Assembly: GCA_902589725.1 (NCBI GenBank)
Contig: CACITU010000002.1
Location: 62,001-126,000, forward strand
DNA from: an uncultured Pelagibacteraceae bacterium
GTDB lineage: Bacteria > Pseudomonadota > Alphaproteobacteria > Pelagibacterales > Pelagibacteraceae
Reading direction: 5' to 3'
DNA length: 64,000 nt
Part shown: positions 24,927 to 34,108 of the stretch, one piece after another
Position numbering within the stretch: the first letter of the stretch is position 1
Layout of the letters: each line of letters starts with the position of its first letter
The notes under the pieces: generated by a model
The model's input: the letters and a program-made list of their open reading frames with translations, nothing else
Database searches by the model: none
Told to the model about the DNA's origin: nothing
Translations under genes and position numbers: made by a program

Positions 24927-26067
24927 CCCAAATTAAATAATTAATTGATTTTATTAACCTTGTAAAAAAATTAACTTTTTTAATTTCTTTAAATGAAAGC
25001 AAGTCATATTCTCCTACAAGTTCTTGATCATAAACAACTCTTAGAGTTGCTATTTTTTGGTCTTTATCTATTGGCGCTTCAACTGGACCATCATATTTAA
25101 CAACAACTTTTAGAAGTTTTTTTTTCGCTTTTTTAATTGTCTTAAAAATATCTTCATTTGTGTAAGCTTCCACTGTATTTTCTTTACCCAACCATACATC
25201 TATTTTGTGGAAGGGTTTATTAGCTCTAGCTATTTCAACAAGATCAAAGTTAGTAAGACCAAATGTAAGTAATTTTGTACTTTCTTTGGATCTAGAATTT
25301 TTTGACTTAAAACCACTTCCAACTGCGATTAATCTTCTTCCATTTCTGTCAATAGATGAGGCTAAAGAATATTTTTCAACAGCTAAATAGCCAGTTTTTA
25401 TTCCATCTGCTCCAAGATTTTTATAAAGCAATGGATTTCTGTTGCCCTGTGTAATTGGATCTCCCCCTGTTCTGTCCCAAGTAAATTCTTTTTCAGCAAA
25501 CATTTTATAAAACTCTGGATGTTCTTTGATCAAATATCTAGACATTTTTAAAATATCTCTAACAGTTGAATAGTTATCGGGGTCGTTAATACCTGATGAA
25601 TTTGAAAAATTTGTATTTTCCATACCTAACTCTTTTGCTTTAGTAGTCATTAAAATTGCAAATTCTTCCTCTGTACCTGCTATTCCTTCAGCTAAAGCAA
25701 TGCATGCATCATTACCGGAGGCAACAATAATCCCTCTTAACAAATTTTCCACAGATACTTCATCACCTACCATTATAAACATTGATGAGTAACCAGATGT
25801 AGATAATCTCCATGCTCTTTCAGATATAATAAATTTTTCATCTAGGCTAAGATCACCTGATTTTATTAAGTCAAAAGCAATAATTGCAGTCATAATTTTA
25901 GTCATTGATGCAGGATAAATAGAAATATCAGGTTCTTTTTCATAGAGAATTTCTCCTGAATGGTAATCTTGTAGTATTGCAGTCCTTGCTTTTACATCAA
26001 AATTAGCTTTTGAAACATTTACTGATGAAAAACTAAAAAAAATTACAATTATTAATATTCTAAACAT
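24916..26067 (-). CDS. dacA: D-alanyl-D-alanine carboxypeptidase (penicillin-binding protein 5/6 type)
   Basis: 383 residues. Signal peptide at about 1-21. The three penicillin-binding motifs are present: PASMTKIMTA (Ser54, Lys57), SGNDA and IKTGY. A C-terminal beta domain (about 280-365) and a terminal hydrophobic or amphipathic helix should anchor it to the inner membrane facing the periplasm. It trims the terminal D-Ala of peptidoglycan pentapeptides. It is flanked by the RlpA-like and MltB genes, forming a wall-remodelling set with 8-11 nt overlaps. Confidence 0.95.
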   Translation of the reverse strand: MFRILIIVIFFSFSSVNVSKANFDVKARTAILQDYHSGEILYEKEPDISIYPASMTKIMTAIIAFDLIKSGDLSLDEKFIISERAWRLSTSGYSSMFIMVGDEVSVENLLRGIIVASGNDACIALAEGIAGTEEEFAILMTTKAKELGMENTNFSNSSGINDPDNYSTVRDILKMSRYLIKEHPEFYKMFAEKEFTWDRTGGDPITQGNRNPLLYKNLGADGIKTGYLAVEKYSLASSIDRNGRRLIAVGSGFKSKNSRSKESTKLLTFGLTNFDLVEIARANKPFHKIDVWLGKENTVEAYTNEDIFKTIKKAKKKLLKVVVKYDGPVEAPIDKDQKIATLRVVYDQELVGEYDLLSFKEIKKVNFFTRLIKSINYLIWGDV

Positions 26068-26821
26068 CTTTTAATATCTCTATATTTTCAAAATTTAATA
26101 CTTTTATTTCGTTAAATGATTTTTCTAGTTTTTTTATATCATTAAATGGACCTAATAATACCCTATATTTAGTTTTGGATAATTTTTTAATTACGGATTT
26201 TTTTATATTGGTCTTATCTTTTATTCTAGTAACCATATTTTCTGCTGAGTCTCGGTAATAAAAATCTGCAATCTTTATTGAATATAAAAATTTATATTTT
26301 TTTATTTTAACTTCTTTATCTTTTTCTTTACCCAAATTATCTATGGTAATTCCGTCTACAGGAGCTTTTTCAGCTACGTTTTTCTCTTCATCAAAAGTCT
26401 TTGCTTTTTTAGCAATAAATGTCGAATTTTTTGTTATTAAAACAAGATCAATATAAGGTTCTTTAGGGTCAAGTGATAACTCATCAGCAATTCGTTGCGT
26501 AATTACAGAGTTATAAAAAGAGGAGAATTTAACGTTATTAGAGATTACCTCAGCTATAATTGACTTATCATTAACAGGATTGGTAATTTTAACAAATGAA
26601 TTTTTTTTAATTTTATTATGAAAAATTAAAAGAGATCTATTATCAATTTTTTTAGTTATTTTTTTTTCTTTTTTTAATTCATCATCATAAATTAAAGCAA
26701 ATCCAGTGTTACTATACTTTTGATCGCTAATATAGACTAGGTTTTTATTATTTTGATCAAATTGATTACACCCAGACAAAAAAAGAATAGAAATAATTAA
26801 AATTATTTTTTTAAAGTTCAT
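26060..26821 (-). CDS. RlpA-like SPOR-domain lipoprotein, catalytic motif not conserved
   Basis: 253 residues. Lipoprotein signal with lipobox LFLSGC (Cys18). Residues about 35-130 resemble the double-psi beta-barrel of RlpA (LLIFHNKIKKNSFVKITNPV, then IIAEVISNN), and about 175-253 form a SPOR domain (LYSIKIADFYYRDSAENMV, RVLLGPFNDIKKLEKSFNEI). RlpA is a lytic transglycosylase that acts on denuded glycan at the septum. The family motif VNDRGP is replaced here by VISNNV, so the usual catalytic Asp appears to be lost; His in IFHNK remains. It overlaps mltB and dacA. Confidence 0.78.
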   Translation of the reverse strand: MNFKKIILIISILFLSGCNQFDQNNKNLVYISDQKYSNTGFALIYDDELKKEKKITKKIDNRSLLIFHNKIKKNSFVKITNPVNDKSIIAEVISNNVKFSSFYNSVITQRIADELSLDPKEPYIDLVLITKNSTFIAKKAKTFDEEKNVAEKAPVDGITIDNLGKEKDKEVKIKKYKFLYSIKIADFYYRDSAENMVTRIKDKTNIKKSVIKKLSKTKYRVLLGPFNDIKKLEKSFNEIKVLNFENIEILKDV

Positions 26822-27812
26822 TTTTAAATTTATCTTTTAATGTACAAACGGCTAAAGCAAATCGCAATGACCTATTCCATTTCAATATTATCTCATAGTT
26901 ATCAAATACAATATAAGCTGGATTTAAAGTTTCGGCATCAGGTATGATATCTTTATCTGGAGTTATAATGGCGACTTTTAAAGCGTTATATTTTTTATCT
27001 ATTAGATCATTATTTTTAATAAATTTTCTAAAATATTTTAATTTTTTTTTATCATGAAGTTTTTTTGCAGAAATGTTTAAATACTTGCTTGGTATATTTT
27101 CTGATAAATCAATTCTATAAAAACAAGGACTCTCACTTTTCCAACCTATTTGATTTAAATAGTTTGATGCTGAAGCATAAGCGTCATTATTATTTTTTAA
27201 ATCTATATACCCGTTACCATCATGGTCAATTGCATAATTTTTCATTGTTGATGGCATAAATTGAAAAAAACCAAAAGCTCCCGCCCAAGATCCATATAAC
27301 GTTTTATAATCTATTTGTTCATTTTCAATTAAACGTAAAAGAATTAATAATTCATTTGTAAAAAATTCTGATCTTCTTTTATCAAAACTTAAAGTAGCCA
27401 AAGAAGATAAAATATCCATTTTACCAACATACGTTCCAAAATTAGTCTCTATTCCCATTAGAGCCAATAATAACTCTCTATCTATATTAAATTCGTTTTC
27501 AACAGTATTTATTAATATTGAATTATTTTCGTAGAATTTTTTCCCTAACAAAACTTTTTTTGAAGATGTTCTTTTTGAAATATATGTTTTAGTATCCTCA
27601 TAAAATTCAGGTTGATACCTGTCATATTTTATTACATCTGATAAAAATTTAGTATTGGACATAACTCTATCAAATGTTTTTTCTGAAATATTATTTTCTA
27701 AGGCTATTTTTTTAAAACTTAATTTCCAATTTTCAAATTCTTTATTAATATCAGCAAATGAGAAATTAATGGAAATAAAAATAAAAAATAAAAAAAAATT
27801 AATTAGTTTCAT
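26811..27812 (-). CDS. mltB: Lytic murein transglycosylase, MltB family
   Basis: 333 residues. Signal peptide at 1-20 (MKLINFFLFFIFISINFSFA) without a lipobox Cys, so probably a soluble periplasmic enzyme. The catalytic Glu is in LMGIETNFGTYVG; further family stretches are GSWAGAFGFFQFMPSTM, AIDHDGNGYIDL and ASNYLNQIGWK. It cleaves the glycan strand with formation of 1,6-anhydro-MurNAc, which the NagZ encoded at 50.5-51.5 kb can process further. It overlaps rarD by 14 nt and the RlpA-like gene by 11 nt. Confidence 0.93.
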   Translation of the reverse strand: MKLINFFLFFIFISINFSFADINKEFENWKLSFKKIALENNISEKTFDRVMSNTKFLSDVIKYDRYQPEFYEDTKTYISKRTSSKKVLLGKKFYENNSILINTVENEFNIDRELLLALMGIETNFGTYVGKMDILSSLATLSFDKRRSEFFTNELLILLRLIENEQIDYKTLYGSWAGAFGFFQFMPSTMKNYAIDHDGNGYIDLKNNNDAYASASNYLNQIGWKSESPCFYRIDLSENIPSKYLNISAKKLHDKKKLKYFRKFIKNNDLIDKKYNALKVAIITPDKDIIPDAETLNPAYIVFDNYEIILKWNRSLRFALAVCTLKDKFKNEL

Positions 27813-28677
27813 TTAAATCCTTCAAATATATAATTACAGCAATCCAAATAAAAATAAAACTAACTAATTTTGTTATTGAAAAAGGCTCGTTGTAATAAAA
27901 ATACCCTAATAAAAACTGAAAAGTGGGAGTTATATAAAATATCATACCAGTAGGTCCTAAACCACAAAGTTCAACTCCTCTTACATATAAAAACAAAGGT
28001 ATAATTGTCATAGGTCCAGCAAGATAAATAAATAGCATCATCGATGGATCGGATAATTGAAAATCATTATATCCTTTGTTTGCTATCAAATAAAAAGCTA
28101 ACAGTGCGAATGGTAATATAAATAAACTCTCTATAAGAAGGCCTACATCAGTATCAACATTAATTTTTTTTCTAACAAGATTGTAAAATCCCCAACTTAC
28201 TGCAACAATTAAACCAACCCAAGGCAATGATTTAATACTTACAATTATTAGAAAAAGGATAGATAGAATAACTAATAGAATTGAAAAAACTTTTTTTTTA
28301 TTAAGTTTCTCTTTAAAAAAAAAATAACCCAGCATTACGCTTAAAATAGGCATGATAAAATAACCAAAACTAGCATCTATAATTCTATCTGTTGCTATAG
28401 CATATATCCATACACCCCAATTTATAAAAATCAAAAAACCTGAGATAAATAAATAAAACAAGTTTGATGTATTTTTTACGATTTTAAAAAAAATACTCCA
28501 TTTAGATAAAAAAAAAGTTGTAAAAATTAAAGTGAAGGCTGTCCATAAACATCTATGAACTACTAATTCAATATGCCCAATATAAGCAATATATTTAAAA
28601 TAAATTACACCAAAAAATCCCCACCAAAAAGATCCAAACCCAGCAAGTAATAAGCCTTTATTAAATTCTTTATTCAT
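27799..28677 (-). CDS. rarD: RarD-type EamA permease
   Basis: 292 residues with ten hydrophobic helices. GSFWWGFFGVIYFKYIAYI near the start and HRCLWTAFTLIF, then GPTGMIFYITPTFQFLLGY and YNEPFSITKLVSFIFIW match RarD, a branch of the drug/metabolite superfamily. The substrate is unknown; despite older annotation as chloramphenicol resistance there is no evidence of that here. It is the first gene of the long leftward operon that ends at 20319 and overlaps mltB by 14 nt. Confidence 0.9.
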   Translation of the reverse strand: MNKEFNKGLLLAGFGSFWWGFFGVIYFKYIAYIGHIELVVHRCLWTAFTLIFTTFFLSKWSIFFKIVKNTSNLFYLFISGFLIFINWGVWIYAIATDRIIDASFGYFIMPILSVMLGYFFFKEKLNKKKVFSILLVILSILFLIIVSIKSLPWVGLIVAVSWGFYNLVRKKINVDTDVGLLIESLFILPFALLAFYLIANKGYNDFQLSDPSMMLFIYLAGPMTIIPLFLYVRGVELCGLGPTGMIFYITPTFQFLLGYFYYNEPFSITKLVSFIFIWIAVIIYLKDLNETN

Positions 28678-28763
28678 AGAAAATCATGATGCTTGTAATT
28701 AATAAATTTATTAGACTATTTTATGGTTGAATTAAATAATTATAATTATAAAACCTTGCTCAC

Positions 28764-28853
28764 GGAGAGATGGCTGAGCGGTTGAAAGCACCGGTCTTGA
28801 AAACCGGCAAAGGGGCAACTCTTTCCTGGGTTCGAATCCCAGTCTCTCCGCCA
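28764..28853 (+). tRNA. tRNA-Ser (TGA)
   Basis: 90 nt with CCA. Acceptor GGAGAGA/TCTCTCC, discriminator G, anticodon stem CCGGT/ACCGG with loop CTTGAAA (anticodon TGA), a long variable arm (class II, as expected for Ser), and T-stem CTGGG/CCCAG. The 3' CCA directly abuts the stop codon of the convergent sdhE gene. Confidence 0.98.
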
Positions 28854-29117
28854 TCATTTTTTAGAATATTCAAAATTTTTATACAATAAATTGATGTTAT
28901 TATTTTCAAATTCAAAATCAGTTTTAAAACCATTGTAAAAATTGTACAAATTAGTGTCGTCAATATTAAGAAGTTTTTCTAAATCAATAAGATCATTTTC
29001 ATTTAAATTATTTATATATTTTTTTGTAAATGCGCCTAAAAGATTATCCATTTCTTTTGTGCCCCTATAATTAGATCGATAAATAATTTTTTTTTTTAAT
29101 TGATCTATATTGATCAT
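28854..29117 (-). CDS. sdhE: FAD assembly factor SdhE
   Basis: 87 residues. The signature YRSNYRGTKEMDNLLGAF matches the SdhE RGxxExD motif, followed by DLIDLEKLLNIDDTNLYNFY with the Asp-Asp acidic patch. SdhE promotes covalent flavinylation of succinate dehydrogenase. The divergent pairing with recG (19 bp apart) is a conserved alphaproteobacterial arrangement and supports the call. The C-terminal tail (about 25 residues) is divergent. Its stop codon touches the tRNA-Ser 3' end, leaving no spacer. Confidence 0.9.
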   Translation of the reverse strand: MINIDQLKKKIIYRSNYRGTKEMDNLLGAFTKKYINNLNENDLIDLEKLLNIDDTNLYNFYNGFKTDFEFENNNINLLYKNFEYSKK

Positions 29118-29136
29118 AATAATTATAATATATTAG

Positions 29137-31194
29137 TTGTTTGTGAATTATAAAACAAATTATCAATATTTATTGTCCGACTTAAGTTCCTTAAAAGGTG
29201 TGGGAACTAAAACAAAAAATTTATTAAAGAAGAAAAATATTAATAATTTGTTTGATTTACTGTGGAAACTTCCAAAATCTTTTACAGATAGAAGCTTATC
29301 GTCAAAAATAAAAGATTTAAAAATTGGTGAAACACAAACAGTAACTATAATTCCACAAAAATATAATTTCCCACGTATAAGAAAATTACCTAATAGAGTT
29401 TTATGTACAGATGAGACAGGTGTATTAGATTGTGTTTTTTTTAATAGTTATGAGGGGTATATAAAAAAAATACTTCCTTTAGGAAAAGAAATAACCGTAA
29501 GTGGAAAAATAGGACATTTTAGAAATAAATACCAAATTACAAATCCCAAATACATATCAGAGGATTCTGCATTAATTAAACAGGTACATAATAAGTACTC
29601 TTTAACTGATGGTATAACTGAAAAAATATATAATAAAATTTTAAATCAAATTATTACTAATTTACCAGATTTAAATGAATGGCACTCTAAAAATGTTATG
29701 TTGAAATTTCAAAACATAAGTTGGAACAAATCAATTAAAGAATTACATAAACCTGAAAATATTGGAGACTATAAATCAAATTTTTATCAAAGGCTTGCTT
29801 ATGATGAAATATTTTCAACTTTTCTAGTTAATTCAGAAATAAGAAAAAAAATAAAAAGAACTAAGAAAAAAAATAAAATAATTAATGTAAATAAACAAAA
29901 TTCATTAATTAAAAATTTAGATTTTTCCCTAACAAATGATCAGAAGAATGCATTAGATGAAATAAACCAAGATTTAAGCTCTTCAAACAAAATGTTTAGA
30001 CTCTTACAAGGAGACGTAGGTAGTGGAAAAACAATCGTATCTCTATTAGCTGCACTAAACACTATAAACTCTGGTTTCCAAGTTGCAATTATGGCACCTA
30101 CAGAAATTCTTGCGAGACAACATTTTAATTTAGCAAAAAAAATATTTCCTAAAAATATTAATTTAGAATTAATTTCAGGAAAGTCAGAATACAAGATAAA
30201 AAAAGAAATACTTAAAAATTTAGAAATTAATAAAATTGATATAATTTTTGGGACACATGCAATTTTTCAAAAAAAAGTTATATTTAGAAAATTGGGATTA
30301 ATAATTATAGATGAGCAGCACAAATTTGGTGTAAACCAGAGAAAGAGATTGTCCGATAAAGGTGGTTTAGATTGTGATGTTCTTTTAATGACAGCAACAC
30401 CAATACCTAGAACATTAACAATGACAATTTATGGTGATATGGATATTTCTATAATCCATGAAAAACCTAAAAATAGAAAACCAATAAAAACTTATAGTAA
30501 ATTAGAATCTAAAATTGATGATGTTTTAAAATTTGTAGACAAACAAATTAAATTAGGTAACCAAATTTTTTGGGTATGTCCTTTAATAGAAGAGTCAAAA
30601 AAACTAGATCATACTTCTGCTGTAATGAAATTTGAATTTTTAAAGAAACAATTTCCCAACCAGGTTTCCTTACTTCATGGCAAAACAAATTTAGAGGAAA
30701 AAAATGTAATACTTAATGATTTTTTAAATAATAAATTTAAAATTTTAGTTTCAACAACAATAATTGAAGTTGGAATTGATTTTCCTAATGCTAATGTAAT
30801 AGTAATAGAGAATGCAAATAAATTTGGACTTTCGCAACTTCATCAACTAAGAGGTAGAGTTGGTCGTGGTGATAAAGAGTCCACTTGTATTCTTATGTTT
30901 AAATCTAATTTAAGTGATAGTGCAAAAAAAAGAATTAAAATTTTAAAAGACTCTAATGATGGTTTTCTAATATCCAAAGAGGACATGAAATTGAGAGGTT
31001 TTGGAGATATCTTGGGTTTTAAGCAAAGTGGAATTAAATATTTTAAATTAGCAGATCCAATTCATAATAGTGATCTTTTTAATTTAGCTGAAAAGGAAAT
31101 AAAAAGAATAGAAAAATCTAATGAAGATATAGGAAAATTTAAACCTTTGATCAAACTATATGATAGAGCTGATATAATAAACGATATCGCTTAA
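29137..31194 (+). CDS. recG: ATP-dependent DNA helicase RecG
   Basis: 685 residues, normal RecG length. The wedge/OB domain is in the first about 250 residues. Helicase motifs follow: RLLQGDVGSGKTIVSLLAAL (Walker A), IIDEQHKFGVNQR (DEQH), LLMTATPIPRTLTMT, TTIIEVGIDFPNANVIVIEN, and QLRGRVGRGDKEST. It reverses stalled forks and processes Holliday junctions. The start is TTG at 29137; GTG at 29143 is an alternative, and no ATG precedes the conserved LSSLKGVGTKT. Four bases overlap the end of the convergent DUF502 gene. Confidence 0.96.
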   Translation: MFVNYKTNYQYLLSDLSSLKGVGTKTKNLLKKKNINNLFDLLWKLPKSFTDRSLSSKIKDLKIGETQTVTIIPQKYNFPRIRKLPNRVLCTDETGVLDCVFFNSYEGYIKKILPLGKEITVSGKIGHFRNKYQITNPKYISEDSALIKQVHNKYSLTDGITEKIYNKILNQIITNLPDLNEWHSKNVMLKFQNISWNKSIKELHKPENIGDYKSNFYQRLAYDEIFSTFLVNSEIRKKIKRTKKKNKIINVNKQNSLIKNLDFSLTNDQKNALDEINQDLSSSNKMFRLLQGDVGSGKTIVSLLAALNTINSGFQVAIMAPTEILARQHFNLAKKIFPKNINLELISGKSEYKIKKEILKNLEINKIDIIFGTHAIFQKKVIFRKLGLIIIDEQHKFGVNQRKRLSDKGGLDCDVLLMTATPIPRTLTMTIYGDMDISIIHEKPKNRKPIKTYSKLESKIDDVLKFVDKQIKLGNQIFWVCPLIEESKKLDHTSAVMKFEFLKKQFPNQVSLLHGKTNLEEKNVILNDFLNNKFKILVSTTIIEVGIDFPNANVIVIENANKFGLSQLHQLRGRVGRGDKESTCILMFKSNLSDSAKKRIKILKDSNDGFLISKEDMKLRGFGDILGFKQSGIKYFKLADPIHNSDLFNLAEKEIKRIEKSNEDIGKFKPLIKLYDRADIINDIA

Positions 31195-31808
31195 GATTTT
31201 TTTGTTGAGGTACCCGCTGATACTATAAATTTAGAAGCTTCTTCAAAAGACATATTTAAATAAATAACATCTTCTACTGGAAACATTAATAAGAAACCAC
31301 TTGTTGGGTTTGGTGTGGTTGGAACAAAAACATTAATTAAATTTTTTCCTGTTTTTTCTGCCATCTCTCCTTTGTTTTCTTTTGTAGCAAATCCGACAGC
31401 CCAAACCCCTTTTCTGGGATATTCAATCAAAACAACACTCTTTTTACCATCATCTTTTTTTGAAAAGGTTTCAGTCATTTGAACAATTGCTGAATAAACT
31501 GTTCTTAAAAAAGGAATTCTTTTAAACAAATCATCAATTAATTTTAGAATTCTTCTTCCAAAAAATGATAAAGACAGGCCACCAACAATAGTAATAAGTA
31601 AAATTGAAATTACTATTTCAACACCAGGAATATTAAAAGGTAAATAACTATTTGGATTAATGTTTTTGGGAATTAAGTTTGAAGATATTCCTATTAAAAT
31701 TTTTGTTAAATATAAAGTAAAACCTATTGGAATTAAAACAACAACACCAGCAATAAAATAGTTTCTTAGGGTTAAAGATAAAGATTTTTTAGTACTTTTT
31801 TTAGCCAT
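31191..31808 (-). CDS. DUF502 family membrane protein
   Basis: 205 residues from the ATG at 31808. A further Met at 31838 would add ten residues of low similarity. Two membrane segments (about 18-42 and 63-85) are followed by a soluble domain: FGRRILKLIDDLFKRIPFLR, TVYSAIVQMTETFSKKD, VLIEYPRKGVWAVGFAT and VFVPTTPNPTSGFLLMFP. This is the conserved DUF502 pattern. The role is unknown; the family is often beside recG in alphaproteobacteria, as here. Members are predicted inner-membrane proteins with the soluble domain outside the bilayer. Confidence 0.9.
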   Translation of the reverse strand: MAKKSTKKSLSLTLRNYFIAGVVVLIPIGFTLYLTKILIGISSNLIPKNINPNSYLPFNIPGVEIVISILLITIVGGLSLSFFGRRILKLIDDLFKRIPFLRTVYSAIVQMTETFSKKDDGKKSVVLIEYPRKGVWAVGFATKENKGEMAEKTGKNLINVFVPTTPNPTSGFLLMFPVEDVIYLNMSFEEASKFIVSAGTSTKKS

Positions 31809-31920
31809 AAAATTAACTGTAACTTGCGTAAATAACAAACAATATAGTAATAATAAACAAAACTATTAATATTTTGTTATTAAGATTCATGTTAATCTAG
31901 TATTATCAAATTTTTTAATT

Positions 31921-32748
31921 ATGAATAGAAGAAAATTCTTATCCTACATGGGCTGTGGATGTGGAAGTTTATTATTATCATCTTGTGCTTCAGCGCCGAT
32001 TACCGAAAGAAAACAATTAAAAATTGTCTCTGAAGCAAAATTAAATGCTCAAGCAGCTCAGATTTATGAAAAAATAAAAGAAAAAGAAAAAATGAGTGAT
32101 GACACAAAAACCCTTAATGAAATTAAAGAAATTGGGAAAAGAATGGAAAACTCAATTTCTGAATATTTTTATAGAGCAGGAATTGAAGACCCAACAATTA
32201 ACTTCGAATGGGAATATATTCTGATTGATCGTAAAAAAGTTAGAAATGCATGGTGTATGCCAGGAGGCAAAATAGCTGTATATACTGGTATTCTTGAAGC
32301 AACAAAAAATACTGATGGTTTAGCTGCAGTTATGGGTCACGAAATTGCTCATGCTGTAGCAAAACATTCGGTCGAAAGAGCAAGTAGAGCGACACTTGTA
32401 AATACAGGAACACAACTTATAGATATTTTTAGTGGAGGAAAACTCTCGCAAGTTAATAGAACAACTGGAATAAATACAGTTGGATTGATTACTCAACTAG
32501 GATTATTAAATCCTTTTAATAGAAAACAAGAGAGTGAGGCTGATTATTTAGGAATGATTTTTTCATCATTGTCAGGTTATGATATCAGAGAAACTGTGAA
32601 AATTTGGGAAAGAATGAAAGAACTTAATAAAGGTAAAGAGCCTCCTGAATTCATGAGCACACATCCATCATCTGATAATAGAATTAAAGATCTAAATGAA
32701 AAGATGGGTGGAGTTATCTTAGATTACCCACCAATTGAAATTAGCTAA
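31921..32748 (+). CDS. M48 family metalloprotease, lipoprotein or Tat substrate
   Basis: 275 residues. The zinc protease motif is His140-Glu-Ile-Ala-His144 (VMGHEIAHAVAKHS), with the third ligand Glu in NRKQESEADYLGM. The N-terminus MNRRKFLSYMGCGCGSLLLS has a twin-arginine-like RRKFL and then a lipobox SSC (Cys22), so it is probably exported folded by Tat and lipidated. It resembles Oma1/YcaL/LoiP-type proteases that degrade misfolded outer-membrane or periplasmic proteins. It diverges from the DUF502 gene. tatABC lie at 47.9-49.1 kb in this window. Confidence 0.92.
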   Translation: MNRRKFLSYMGCGCGSLLLSSCASAPITERKQLKIVSEAKLNAQAAQIYEKIKEKEKMSDDTKTLNEIKEIGKRMENSISEYFYRAGIEDPTINFEWEYILIDRKKVRNAWCMPGGKIAVYTGILEATKNTDGLAAVMGHEIAHAVAKHSVERASRATLVNTGTQLIDIFSGGKLSQVNRTTGINTVGLITQLGLLNPFNRKQESEADYLGMIFSSLSGYDIRETVKIWERMKELNKGKEPPEFMSTHPSSDNRIKDLNEKMGGVILDYPPIEIS

Positions 32749-32757
32749 TCCAATTGA

Positions 32758-32833
<76 letters not shown>

Positions 32834-32842
32834 ACAAAATTG

Positions 32843-32863
32843 ATTCATTTTTTTTAAATGAAT
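32843..32863. repeat. Perfect 8-bp hairpin upstream of tRNA-Lys
   Basis: ATTCATTT, five T, AAATGAAT. It sits 10 bp before the tRNA-Lys 5' end. Without a strong T-run in either direction it is a poor terminator; it could mark the end of the tgt transcript or be a leader structure processed from pre-tRNA. Confidence 0.4.
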
Positions 32864-32987
32864 ATTGTGTGTATACAGATAAATTTTTATTTTTCAATTC
32901 GTTGAATTTAAAAGTTTTTGCTAATTAAGGTTGTTAAATTAAGGAATTTTACATTATTATTCATACAAAATGGCACAGTTGCTCTAA

Positions 32988-34100
32988 CTACAACTTATCT
33001 ATGTATTTATTATGAAAATCATCAAATGTGCCAGAATTAATATTTTTTCTAATTTGTGACATTAATTCTTGATAAAAATTAATATTATGAAGCGTCAATA
33101 ACATTGAAGCTAATATTTCATTAGTATTAAATAAATGATTTAGATAATTTTTTGAGTATTTGTTTAAGTTAAGATTTTCACAACTAGGATCAAGTGGAGT
33201 ATTATCATTTTGATACTCACTATTTTTAATATTTACTCTTCCATTCCATGTAAATGCTAAACCTGTCCTTCCAGATCTGGTAGGTAACACACAATCAAAC
33301 ATATCTATACCTCTTTTGACGGCACCTAAAATATCTGATGGTGTTCCAACACCCATTAAATAGTGAGGTTTTTTTATAGGTAAATATTCTTTGATATCAT
33401 CTAAAACATTAAACATTTCATTTTGTGTCTCACCTACTGCTAATCCTCCAACTGCATAACCATCAAAACCAATTTTAATTAATTCTTCAAGTGATTTAAG
33501 TCTTAAATCTTTAAATAGACCTCCTTGAACAATTCCAAATAAAGCTTTATGAGGATTATTTCCAAAAGCTTTTTTAGATCTTTCAGCCCAATAAAGTGAC
33601 AGATCCATAGATTTTTGAATAATATTATAATCATCAGTTTTTTTTGGGCACTCATCCATAATCATTACTATGTCTGAATTTAAACCCAACTGTATTCTGA
33701 TGCTCTCCTCAGGACTTAAATAAAATTTTTTACCATCAACATGAGAATTGAATATGGCACCCTTCTCTCTATCAATCTTATTTAATTTAGAGAGAGACAT
33801 TACTTGAAAACCACCGGAGTCAGTTAATATAGGTAAATCACAATTCATAAAATTATGAAGCCCACCAGCAGATTGAATTCTTTCAACACCTGGACGTATC
33901 ATTAGGTGATAGGTATTTGAAAGTATTATTTCTGAACCTGTTTTTTTTATATCATCTATTGTACAAGCCTTTACTGTGGCTTGTGTTCCAACAGGCATAA
34001 AGGCAGGTGTTTGTATATTTCCACGATGTGTCTCGATTAAACCACACCTGGCAAATTTATCTTTTTTTAAGACGTTAAAGGCAAATTTTTTTAATGCCAT
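32988..34100 (-). CDS. tgt: Queuine tRNA-ribosyltransferase, two zinc ligands missing
   Basis: 370 residues, full length. Catalytic regions are intact: ILTDSGGFQVMSL (Asp general acid), IVQGGLFKDLR, YAVGGLAVGE and DMFDCVLPTRSGR. It swaps guanine-34 for preQ1 in Asn, Asp, His and Tyr tRNAs. In the zinc site, the family has C-x-C-x2-C and a distant His (E. coli ECDCYTCRNY); here the segment reads SCENLNLNKYS, so only the first Cys and the His in LLTLHNINFY remain. Other structure appears conserved. The preceding neighbour is usually queA, which is absent from this slot. Confidence 0.94.
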   Translation of the reverse strand: MALKKFAFNVLKKDKFARCGLIETHRGNIQTPAFMPVGTQATVKACTIDDIKKTGSEIILSNTYHLMIRPGVERIQSAGGLHNFMNCDLPILTDSGGFQVMSLSKLNKIDREKGAIFNSHVDGKKFYLSPEESIRIQLGLNSDIVMIMDECPKKTDDYNIIQKSMDLSLYWAERSKKAFGNNPHKALFGIVQGGLFKDLRLKSLEELIKIGFDGYAVGGLAVGETQNEMFNVLDDIKEYLPIKKPHYLMGVGTPSDILGAVKRGIDMFDCVLPTRSGRTGLAFTWNGRVNIKNSEYQNDNTPLDPSCENLNLNKYSKNYLNHLFNTNEILASMLLTLHNINFYQELMSQIRKNINSGTFDDFHNKYIDKL

Positions 34101-34108
34101 TAAAAAAT

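Noticed and set aside
28760..28963. 67-codon frame antisense to tRNA-Ser and sdhE
   Set aside because: Most of it is the complement of the tRNA gene; no Shine-Dalgarno.
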